A DNA stretch of 64,000 bases from a bacterium (GTDB lineage Bacteria > Zhuqueibacterota > QNDG01 > DSAB01): contig JAFGDT010000013.1 of NCBI GenBank assembly GCA_016931965.1, positions 1 to 64,000 on the forward strand, in the 5' to 3' direction. The position numbers were made by a program, and so were the translations under genes. Shown here piece by piece: positions 1 to 8,312 of the stretch (its first letter is position 1; each line of letters begins with the position of its first letter). Below the pieces are notes generated by a model. That model searched no databases, was not told the origin of the DNA, and saw only the letters and a program-made list of their open reading frames with translations.

Positions 1-234
1 ACCGCCGATACCGACCCGGTTCATCCACTCAAAATCGGCCTTAATTCCTTCCTTGGTGACATTTCCGTTCATCCAGTGCCACCAGACTCGTGGTCTGGCA
101 CTGTTGGGCGGATTTTGAAAACCTTCTTCCAGATCGACTGTGGTGATCTGGCTGCAGGTCAGGGACAGTGCAATCAAAACCATCAAAATGGATGTCCCGA
201 CCACGCTTTGTTTCATCAATAATGCACGTTTCAT
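1..234 (-). CDS. GH106-type alpha-L-rhamnosidase, N-terminal part (runs off window)
   Basis: Partial gene: the first 78 codons are visible and the rest lies beyond position 1. The start ATG (232-234) is preceded on the minus strand by a strong AAAGGAGG ribosome binding site at about 241-249. The N-terminus is a lipoprotein-type signal with a hydrophobic stretch ending in LSLTC (Cys27), so the enzyme is probably anchored in a membrane. Just after it comes the segment PPNSARPRVWWHWMNGN followed by VTKEG, very like the opening of GH106 enzymes and like the GH106 gene at 25877-29518 of this window (WVVWHWTSCNQTKEGV). GH106 members release terminal alpha-L-rhamnose from plant or algal glycans. It is the last visible gene of the minus-strand hydrolase array, 124 bp downstream of a GH78 gene. 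The catalytic part is not visible, so activity cannot be judged. Confidence 0.75.
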   Translation of the reverse strand, partial: MKRALLMKQSVVGTSILMVLIALSLTCSQITTVDLEEGFQNPPNSARPRVWWHWMNGNVTKEGIKADFEWMNRVGIGG

Positions 235-358
235 GATCTTTCCTCCTTTGTTAGATATTCTTTGAATATGTTATGAAAACTCCAGACTATCGTACACTTT
301 GCCCACTTTTTTACTATAGCAATCCTTTGATTGATAAACCAAGTTTTCATCATTTCCT

Positions 359-3300
359 CTATAATGCACTGACAGTGACACCATCTTCTGTGATCGTAAA
401 GTGAAAACTCCCTGAAGAAATTTCATATTGAGCCACCGGGACATGATTGTGGACTGTTTTACCGACAAAGGCTACGCCACTTACGCTCCCAAAATGATTG
501 AATCCCTCACTGACCGGCAGATAGAGCGTTGCTGTCGTATTCGCCGGGACGACGGTGCTGTAACCGGTCATATTCCCGTTTCCGTCAGCCGTCCAGCTGC
601 TGGAGATCACACCATAATTGGACGTGTAACTGCCCTTCAATGAAGTATAGTTCGCTCCGGCTGTGGGTTGAAGAATAAAATGTTTATAGCCCGCCTCGCC
701 GTTGATATGATCACTCGTAATCCCCAGCTGATATTCGTACATCCACTGCCCGACGGCACCCAATGCAAAATGGTTGAATGAATTCATGCTGTTCTGATTT
801 CTTTCACCAAAAGCTGCCTCATAACCGTTCCAGCGCTCCCATATGGACGTGGCTCCCATTGTTACAGGGTACAGCCAAGAGGTATAGTCGGTGCAGGTGA
901 ACATGCTGAATGCTTCATCGACCTTTCCGCCCCTGCTCAGCGCAGGAAGAATATTCGGTGTTCCCGAGAAACCGGTCGTAATCGTATAAGGCAGAAATTC
1001 ATTTGAAGCTTCTTCCGCACCGCCCCCTCCGAACCCTCCTCCCCGACTTGGATACGCAACGCGGGAACCGTCTGGATTTGTATTGCTGGATGACGGATTG
1101 GCGGCAAGCTCAGCCAGGTATTCCTGTGCCTTTTTGATATTCTCATCACTGAAGCAATTGAAATTCAGAGGCGTGGCATAAGAGGTCTGTGAATGAACGA
1201 TTGTACCTTCTGCATTCCTGGTTCTTCCGGACTCGGGATCGACATATACGTCATTCCATTCGGCCTTTGCTTTCTCATGGCGGTCTTTCAGAATCGCTGC
1301 ATATGCATCCTCTCCGACGGCTTCTGCCATGATGGCTGTGACTTCCATCATATAAATATAGATGGCATTGTTGACCAGATCGGCGGGTGTATGGCTGTCC
1401 ATGGCCAGCCAGTCGGACAATCCGCTTGTTCTTGATGACAAATAGGTATATTCCTCACTGAAATCATAGAAGTCCATCCCGTTGAGCCACGCCATCATCG
1501 TCTCCATATTCTCTTCTATGACCTGTTTGTCACCGTATTGGATATACAACTGCCAGGGAACCATGCAGACCGCAGCGGCCCAGGTTGTGCCATCGGCAAA
1601 ACGGGTGTCATCCGACCGGTTGTAGGTCGGCACCGTACTGCCAATACCGCCGGGTGCTTCCGTATCACTGCCCATTCCCTGATCGTTTCTCAAAGCGACC
1701 ATCCACTGGCGAAAGAAATTCTGAACATCAGAATGATAAGTTCCGGTCCGCGTATAGGCCTGGGCATCGCCTGTCCAGCCCATACGTTCATTTCTCTGCG
1801 GACAATCGGTCGGTATGGTAAAAAAGTTTCCCAGCTGACTCCGCTGAATATTCTTAAAAAGTTGGTTGACCAACTCGCCTGTTATACCGTCTGTTGTCGT
1901 TGCCGTATAGGTGCCCGTTGGTAACCGGTCCGAAGACAGGACAAGGCCCTTGACATTGGCCAGAGGAAGCGCACCACGATGATTGGGAATCGTAATCTGA
2001 ATGTATTGATAGCCTCTCCATGTGGCACTCGGCTGTATAACCACCTGATCGCTGTTCTTAGCTGTATAGAAATCGGTTGCCAAAGCAGCCCTGTAAGTTT
2101 CAGTCAATATTCGGCCGGCAACACCTCTGCCTTCCTCGGTATAGCCATATAGAGAGATATATTGTTGTTCATCACCCAGAAAACCGGGATAAAGCTGTTC
2201 TCCGTAGCGCATAATGACAACATCACCCTTCTGAAGCCAGCCTGCCGGAATCGTAATGGACGGCACACCCACCATGTTGACGCCCATATCATACGTATAT
2301 GTATGTTCATCTTCACTGTGTACATCCATCACACGTTGTGCCTGGAGAATTTCGGCAACCTGAACTGCACGATCATAACGGGCCACAATGTCAAAATGAA
2401 TCCAGTCGCGCTGCTCAACGATTTCAGGTTGTGTCCATTCCCTATCATCATAGGCTGTTGTGGACCAGCCGTTCTTATCACCGCCCACAGAGATATTCGC
2501 CTCCTTGTTCGCATTATAACGTTCTCCTTGAAAGAAGCTTCCATACTCAATAGGGCCGTTCTTGTAGAGTGTCCATGTCTCAGGATCGGTCACAATGGTT
2601 TCCTCAGTGCCATCCGCATAGGTGATGACCAGTTTGGCCAGGAGTGCTTCTGTATCGCCAAAGAAGTTAAAATTGCCGGGTGAAAACGTCATATACCCTG
2701 TATACCAGCCCGAATTCAGTATAGCTCCCATACAATTCATACCATTCTGTATCATGTTCGTGACATCATATGCATAATAGCAGAGTGTCTCACGGAACTG
2801 GCTGTCTCCGGGTGGGAACCGGTCTTCCTCCATTCTTTTCCCGTTGATATACATTTCATAACAACCCATGGCCGTGACGTACATTTTCGCTTTGGCTACG
2901 GTTTTATCGGATTGGGTTGAAAATTCCGTTCTCAGCATGGTCAGTGAACCATGGCTCGGATCTGTATATCCGACAAGGGTTTCATCAGAATTGTTGCGAA
3001 CCGTAATAACCGTACCATCCCTGCTGACTGTAATACCGGGAAGTCCTTCGAAGATCGAATAACCGGAACCGGTCTTTGCATTAAAAACGATATTGTTCTC
3101 GGGATCGGCCTGACCTCCATTGAGAATCCGATAGTTTGTAAAAACAACCTCATCTCCGGGATTGGTAGCAAATCCAACAGAATTCAGGTTTGGATAGGTA
3201 TTGTAATTATTACCGGTACTGTAATTGCTGATCGTGAAACTGGGACGGCGCATTCTTCGAAATTCCCCTCCCCCTGGCGGTGCCCCTGCATCCGTCTGAG

Positions 3301-4204
3301 GAGCTTCAGTCGTCAGAGTCGTATGATCGATATTCACAGTCATACTGCCGGTCTCGACACTGACACTCAGGTTATGGACATCATTTTTATTGTCCGGCGT
3401 GATGATGTCATTGATATTGGTTCCCGGATAATTTTCAACAGAGATGGATTGATAGGGAATTTCTGCAGAATCATCCTGGCCGTATCCGACCCGATAAATA
3501 TTGAACACGGCCCCTTTTTCTGTACCCACACCGGATATATCCAGTTCGAAACGGATATAGTTTTCGCCTTCCGCATTCTCTATGTTAAGAAAACGGTCGC
3601 TGAAACGAAAATCATTGGCTCCGAAAATAAGTGATGCAGCATTACCCCCTCGAATCTGAAAATCGGTGTTGATTTCAAACAAACAGGCGGATGTGGCATC
3701 TAAAGTGAGCGCATGGGTGCCGATAAATTGGGCGCCGTCCCAGGCCTTGATATCGGGATCCATCAGTCCGGTTTCAAATCTGGAAGATTCGGTAGAGGAT
3801 TGTCCCGATGCATCCCATACGGTCAATGCCCAGTTGTATCCTGTTTCAGGCTGAAGAGCCACCCCATTGTATTCGATGCCATTGGATAACCCGCTCTCCA
3901 CCTTCCCGCTGTCCCAGACAATGCTGTTATCGCTTTCGCGGGTGACGACAATCTGATACGCACTTTGCCTTTGTCCGACGGCTGGTGAAACCATCTTCCA
4001 GCTGAAAACAGGGTGCTCATCCTCAATGGCCAACGGCTCGATCGTATGTTGGACCTTCAAATCGGTTATGGTGAAAGACATTTCTTGTGCACCCGCTGTG
4101 GATGAAGCGCACCGACTCATAGTCAAAACAAAAGAAACGATCACCAGGCAATAGAATAATTTGACAAAAACTTGTTTTTTCTTATTCCCAAGTATCCTCT
4201 CCAT
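359..4204 (-). CDS. GH78 alpha-L-rhamnosidase, large secreted form
   Basis: 1281 aa. Expected to hydrolyse terminal alpha-L-rhamnosyl residues outside the cytoplasm. The N-terminus has a signal segment ending at Cys32 (TMSRC), a poor lipobox because of Arg at -1. An Fn3-like rhamnosidase N-domain follows (about 45-145). Next is an inserted beta-rich, jelly-roll-like region (about 155-360) not usual in GH78 and ended by a Gly/Arg tract (GAPPGGGEFRRMRR). Then come the second N-domain (about 440-570), the central domain and the six-hairpin catalytic domain. The active-site block DCPQRNERMGWTGD begins at Asp800, with Glu806 and Asp813. The second acidic motif IWERWNG has Glu1123, the position of the GH78 base. 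A second glycine tract (SRGGGFGGGGAEE) lies around residue 1055. The start has an upstream GAGGAGG site. The closest relative in the window is the next gene upstream, with a matching signal peptide style. Confidence 0.9.
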   Translation of the reverse strand: MERILGNKKKQVFVKLFYCLVIVSFVLTMSRCASSTAGAQEMSFTITDLKVQHTIEPLAIEDEHPVFSWKMVSPAVGQRQSAYQIVVTRESDNSIVWDSGKVESGLSNGIEYNGVALQPETGYNWALTVWDASGQSSTESSRFETGLMDPDIKAWDGAQFIGTHALTLDATSACLFEINTDFQIRGGNAASLIFGANDFRFSDRFLNIENAEGENYIRFELDISGVGTEKGAVFNIYRVGYGQDDSAEIPYQSISVENYPGTNINDIITPDNKNDVHNLSVSVETGSMTVNIDHTTLTTEAPQTDAGAPPGGGEFRRMRRPSFTISNYSTGNNYNTYPNLNSVGFATNPGDEVVFTNYRILNGGQADPENNIVFNAKTGSGYSIFEGLPGITVSRDGTVITVRNNSDETLVGYTDPSHGSLTMLRTEFSTQSDKTVAKAKMYVTAMGCYEMYINGKRMEEDRFPPGDSQFRETLCYYAYDVTNMIQNGMNCMGAILNSGWYTGYMTFSPGNFNFFGDTEALLAKLVITYADGTEETIVTDPETWTLYKNGPIEYGSFFQGERYNANKEANISVGGDKNGWSTTAYDDREWTQPEIVEQRDWIHFDIVARYDRAVQVAEILQAQRVMDVHSEDEHTYTYDMGVNMVGVPSITIPAGWLQKGDVVIMRYGEQLYPGFLGDEQQYISLYGYTEEGRGVAGRILTETYRAALATDFYTAKNSDQVVIQPSATWRGYQYIQITIPNHRGALPLANVKGLVLSSDRLPTGTYTATTTDGITGELVNQLFKNIQRSQLGNFFTIPTDCPQRNERMGWTGDAQAYTRTGTYHSDVQNFFRQWMVALRNDQGMGSDTEAPGGIGSTVPTYNRSDDTRFADGTTWAAAVCMVPWQLYIQYGDKQVIEENMETMMAWLNGMDFYDFSEEYTYLSSRTSGLSDWLAMDSHTPADLVNNAIYIYMMEVTAIMAEAVGEDAYAAILKDRHEKAKAEWNDVYVDPESGRTRNAEGTIVHSQTSYATPLNFNCFSDENIKKAQEYLAELAANPSSSNTNPDGSRVAYPSRGGGFGGGGAEEASNEFLPYTITTGFSGTPNILPALSRGGKVDEAFSMFTCTDYTSWLYPVTMGATSIWERWNGYEAAFGERNQNSMNSFNHFALGAVGQWMYEYQLGITSDHINGEAGYKHFILQPTAGANYTSLKGSYTSNYGVISSSWTADGNGNMTGYSTVVPANTTATLYLPVSEGFNHFGSVSGVAFVGKTVHNHVPVAQYEISSGSFHFTITEDGVTVSAL

Positions 4205-4351
4205 TTTCTTTTTCCTCCTCGTTAGTAATCATTCATATCTGTGAAATTAATCATTTTGTTTTTATCCAATATAATTCAAAATCATTTAAAATTCCACAGA
4301 AAGACCAAAAGTAACGGTTCTCTTTCCATCATTCTAAATAGCATTCGGTTT

Positions 4352-7300
4352 CTATTGTAATGCGACATATCCTTCCTGTAAACGGGCGACAAGCTTTCCG
4401 CTTGAAACTTCAAATACATATCCGCCGGCCAACAATTCAAACTCGGCCGCATCCATACCGTTATGCTGCGCAATACCCTTGTATGTTACTCCTGAAATAT
4501 TTTCAAAATCATTGAGCGACGCTTCGGTCAATGCATTATCCAATGGCAGATACAGGGTTGCCGTTGTATTGGCGGGCACAACCGCCTCATAGGTCGCTAA
4601 CTGACCATTATCCGATGTCCAGCTGGATACGATGGGGCCATAGTAAGAATCATATCTTCCTTTCACTTCACGAATACGCGGCTGGTCATTATACCGACTG
4701 CCCGTATCAAGCGTGGGCTGCAGGATGATGTTTTTAAAACCGGTCTTCTTTTCATCTTTCTGAATACCAGCCATATACTCGAACATCCATTCACCCACGG
4801 CGCCATAGGCGTAATGGTTGAACGAGTTCATGCCGTAATCGCCAAAGCTGTTTTCAGCGGAATATCCGTCCCATCTTTCCCAGGTGGTTGTCGCACCATT
4901 CTTGACTTCATATAACCAGGAAGGCATTTCATCCTGCAGGAGCAGGTCATAGGCCGTTTTTGTCAATCCATTTTCAGTCAATACCGGCAACAAAACATTC
5001 ACACCCAGAAAACCTGTTGAGAGCGTTTTTTCTGCCGAATTTGGACGTATCTGACCTCCATCGTTATTAATGTTTGTGAGCAAATGATTGATAAATATCT
5101 GCTTTTCTTCCGTGGAATTGTGCAAACCCAGCTTGAGCGCCCAGAGGATTCCGGTTTGTGAGTTGTCCGTAATCACATTATCATCCTGCATGAAACCCCT
5201 GCCCCGGCCGGGATCGGCAGACATCGACAGAACATTGCCTTCGTCATCCACATATTTGGCATAGATTTCTTCCCTTAATCTGTCATATTCAGTTTTGTAT
5301 TTGTTTACATCGCCTGTCAAATCCAATACTGTTGCAATCTTAGACATAAGCAGGGCATCATATGCCTGGTACAGAACAGCCATAAAGACGTTTGATGTGG
5401 ACTGAAATGCGACCCAGTCACCATACCCCGGACTCAGACCATTCTCCGTAATCAAGGCCATATAATCAGACAGCATATCATAGGTTCTTTCCAAAATGGC
5501 CTTATCCCCTGTCTGCAGGTATAGATCCCACGCCAGTATAATGGCGACATCCGTCCATCCCGCATTGCTGCTTCCTTGTCCCCTGCTCGGACCCGGCATC
5601 GTGGTTCCGAAATAGCCGCCGTTATTTTCTGCATAATTATCCGAAATGTTCATATAGTTATCCAGGAAAGTCACAACATCGAAGTTATAGAGTGCGGTCT
5701 CACTGAACACATTGACGTCGCCTGACCAGCCTAATCGCTCGGAGCGGTTCGGACAATCCGTGGGGATCGACAGGTAATTCCCCATCTGGCTCCAGAGTGT
5801 GTTAGAAAACAGCCGGTTCACATTTTCATTATTGGTTTCGATAAAGCCTGTCTGTGTAACAGCCGACGTGATCGGCTGGCCGTACACACTGTGAATCACA
5901 ATATCATCATCGGCTGTCACTTCGAGATACTGGTAACCGTGGAACGTGAAGCTTGCACGATATTCCTGAATATCCTGATCGTTCAAATAATAGGTATCCG
6001 TGTACCAGGTTTCATCTGATTCCCTTCCTCTGGTCAGACCGTACCAGTAAAGTGTTCCCCTGGGACCGCAGCTCCCCCCATTTTGTTGTGTGGGATTATC
6101 TTTCCCGTCATTGAGCATTTCGGCGCCGCGCAGTTTTATTTCTGTACCTTCCGCTCCTGATACCGAGATGCTGGCTACGCCGGCAAAATTTTGCCCCATA
6201 TCAATGATCAGCGTATTGCCCGTTTTGAGCGCAATCTCTCTGGTGGGATTAACAATCGTGGGTACGATTGCGCCGTACTCAAGCTCTGTGGAGAAATCGA
6301 TATTTTCCGGATCATAGATGAAGGTTTTATCGCTCTCCTGTGGGTAAATTCGATCTTCTTCCAGCATATAGGCCGCGTTATCGAAACCGGCGACAAGCTC
6401 CGGCTCATAATCGAGTACGGATACTTGACCCCAGCCAGAATCATCGAAACCCGCATTGTTCCAGCCTTCGATACCGGCTTCGAGGCGTGCATCATAAACC
6501 TCTCCGTAAAAGAAATCGTTCATGAGTATGGGGCCCTCTTCGGAAGCCAGCCAATCTTCAGTATTGCTAACGATCACATCCCGGCTGCCATCCGTATAAT
6601 GGACAACCAGTTTGGCAAGCAGCGCGATTTCGTTGATCCCTTCTTCACCGATGCCGGCATAGTACTGGCGTCCGATATGACCGGCATACCAGCCCGTACC
6701 GATCTGCACTCCCAGAGCCACGCTTTGAGCCGTGAGATAGGGTGTGACGTCGTAGGTCCGATAATACAGGTAATCATTGTAATTGGTCCAGCCGGGACTG
6801 AAGGCGTCATCAAGAACCGAACCATCGTCCTTGATCAACATGACCTCCTGGCCGTTGATATACGCATCGTAAATCCCGAGTGCCGTGATGTACAAGCGTG
6901 CGGATTCCACATCACCTTTCAATGGTGCTTCCGTCCGGAGCATGGGCATGGCCGTGGATTCCTCAAGATATTCAACAGACTGACCCTGATATTCTGTTTG
7001 AATAAAAATGGCACCACCTCCACCTGATCCTCCCATCCCTGGAAAACCTCCCTGGCCTTGCGACTGGTCGGTTTCCGGAGCAGCCAGCGTAAAGCTGGGA
7101 TCTCCTATCCTTTCGCTCACGCCGTCCACGGTTAATGTGAGATTTTCAAACATCGCCGATTGCGCGGGAGATATCAATTCCTGGGTTATTCGATTCATCA
7201 CTGCCCCTGAAGCCATGACGCCGATGTAAGGACGTTCAATAACATAATTATGATTGATCGTACTGGTCTGCTGTCCATCAATGAGCGTTGTAACAGTACT

Positions 7301-8002
7301 ATCCGTTACGATGATTTCGAGATCAAAAGGCACATCTGGAGTGACGACACTGCTCAGATCGACAAAAGCGAGCTGTACACTTCCGCCGGGATTCGACTTG
7401 CTGGCCGTCAGTGTGTTTTCCGTGAAACTCCACACAAAGCGGTTGTTTTCGTTTTTAATCCCGAAGACCAATGTAAAACCGTTTTCAATAATGGTCGCTC
7501 TCACCGAAACATTCATTGTATTATCAAAGTAATTCTCAACGGGCGGCTGATAAGTGATCCACTCCGCATCACTGAAATCTGTGCCCGTCTCGAAATAGGC
7601 AGACTCCGATGTGATGACAGAACCATCCGCACATGTGACTGTCACAGTCCAATTGTAACGCATTTCAAGCGCAAGTTCGGGGCCTGCGTAGGGTATGGCC
7701 ACGGACAGATTACCTGCCACAAGACCGCTGTTCCAGATTTCATTTCCATTTGCCTCTTTCACGCTGATCTGATAAGCGGTCTGCGCCTGGCCGATGAGGT
7801 TTGAAGCCATTTTCCAGCCGAAAAGGACATGGTTCCTTTCAATGCCAATCGGATTTTCTACGTAGTTAACGGTTAAATCGGTGATGATGGTCCCGGATGA
7901 ATCGCATCGAATCATGCCAATAAATATAACCGATACGATCACCAGGGAACAGAGTAATTTGATGAAAGTCTGATTTGATCCATTTCGAGATGTACCTTTC
8001 AT
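4352..8002 (-). CDS. GH78 alpha-L-rhamnosidase, large secreted form (paralogue)
   Basis: 1216 aa, same architecture as the gene at 359-4204: signal segment ending GMIRC (Cys33), Fn3-like domain (about 40-145), beta-rich jelly-roll-like insertion (about 150-310), a glycine-rich linker (GGFPGMGGSGGGG, about residues 313-328), rhamnosidase N-domain with the GTGWYAGHIGRQYY segment, central domain, and six-hairpin catalytic domain. The catalytic block DCPNRSERLGWSGD starts at Asp749 (Glu755, Asp762), and TWERWDG provides Glu1042. A shorter glycine/arginine patch (PGRGRGF) lies near residue 928. The ATG at 8002 has AAAGGAG about ten bases upstream. The gene is 147 bp upstream of its paralogue. Likely role: removal of alpha-L-rhamnose from a polysaccharide or oligosaccharide in the periplasm or at the surface. 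The exact linkage cannot be read from sequence. Confidence 0.9.
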   Translation of the reverse strand: MKGTSRNGSNQTFIKLLCSLVIVSVIFIGMIRCDSSGTIITDLTVNYVENPIGIERNHVLFGWKMASNLIGQAQTAYQISVKEANGNEIWNSGLVAGNLSVAIPYAGPELALEMRYNWTVTVTCADGSVITSESAYFETGTDFSDAEWITYQPPVENYFDNTMNVSVRATIIENGFTLVFGIKNENNRFVWSFTENTLTASKSNPGGSVQLAFVDLSSVVTPDVPFDLEIIVTDSTVTTLIDGQQTSTINHNYVIERPYIGVMASGAVMNRITQELISPAQSAMFENLTLTVDGVSERIGDPSFTLAAPETDQSQGQGGFPGMGGSGGGGAIFIQTEYQGQSVEYLEESTAMPMLRTEAPLKGDVESARLYITALGIYDAYINGQEVMLIKDDGSVLDDAFSPGWTNYNDYLYYRTYDVTPYLTAQSVALGVQIGTGWYAGHIGRQYYAGIGEEGINEIALLAKLVVHYTDGSRDVIVSNTEDWLASEEGPILMNDFFYGEVYDARLEAGIEGWNNAGFDDSGWGQVSVLDYEPELVAGFDNAAYMLEEDRIYPQESDKTFIYDPENIDFSTELEYGAIVPTIVNPTREIALKTGNTLIIDMGQNFAGVASISVSGAEGTEIKLRGAEMLNDGKDNPTQQNGGSCGPRGTLYWYGLTRGRESDETWYTDTYYLNDQDIQEYRASFTFHGYQYLEVTADDDIVIHSVYGQPITSAVTQTGFIETNNENVNRLFSNTLWSQMGNYLSIPTDCPNRSERLGWSGDVNVFSETALYNFDVVTFLDNYMNISDNYAENNGGYFGTTMPGPSRGQGSSNAGWTDVAIILAWDLYLQTGDKAILERTYDMLSDYMALITENGLSPGYGDWVAFQSTSNVFMAVLYQAYDALLMSKIATVLDLTGDVNKYKTEYDRLREEIYAKYVDDEGNVLSMSADPGRGRGFMQDDNVITDNSQTGILWALKLGLHNSTEEKQIFINHLLTNINNDGGQIRPNSAEKTLSTGFLGVNVLLPVLTENGLTKTAYDLLLQDEMPSWLYEVKNGATTTWERWDGYSAENSFGDYGMNSFNHYAYGAVGEWMFEYMAGIQKDEKKTGFKNIILQPTLDTGSRYNDQPRIREVKGRYDSYYGPIVSSWTSDNGQLATYEAVVPANTTATLYLPLDNALTEASLNDFENISGVTYKGIAQHNGMDAAEFELLAGGYVFEVSSGKLVARLQEGYVALQ

Positions 8003-8103
8003 TTATTTCTTCTCCTTTCACCGAACCTTGATATATTTCCATGAATCAGATGCTTTTTATTAAGATATCAATGAATCCCAGATTTTTTGTATTAAGAGTA
8101 CCA

Positions 8104-8226
8104 CGCCATTCCCGCAGTGTTTTGAGCGGGAATCCATGGGTGGGGAAAAGCTTTTTAATTCTTTCCTCCCCTGGATGCCCGATTAGACCCTCGATCAAGT
8201 CGAGGGCAAGATTCGAGCATGACACT
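8104..8226. repeat. REP-like palindromic intergenic repeat
   Basis: The 310-bp gap between two rhamnosidase genes (8003-8312) holds two strong hairpins. The first is ATTCCCGC (8108-8115) paired with GCGGGAAT (8126-8133). The second is CCCTCGA (8188-8194) paired with TCGAGGG (8200-8206), nested in a longer imperfect stem. The ATTCCCGC...GCGGGAATCCA and GGATGCCCGAT...CATGACA patterns resemble dispersed palindromic repeats common in many bacterial genomes. Only one copy occurs in the window, so its dispersed nature is inferred. It could also act as a transcription or mRNA-processing boundary. Confidence 0.5.
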
Positions 8227-8312
8227 CCACCCTACTGCATTTTATGATAACTTTCCAGAGTTTCTCTCTCTAACATTTATTGCAACCGAAACTCTACCTG
8301 TTTTTTTATCCA

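Noticed and set aside
2162-2683. Long plus-strand frames antisense to the hydrolase genes (also at 16149-16853, 19566-20561 and others)
   Set aside because: All lie opposite strongly supported enzyme genes and lack ribosome binding sites or domain features.
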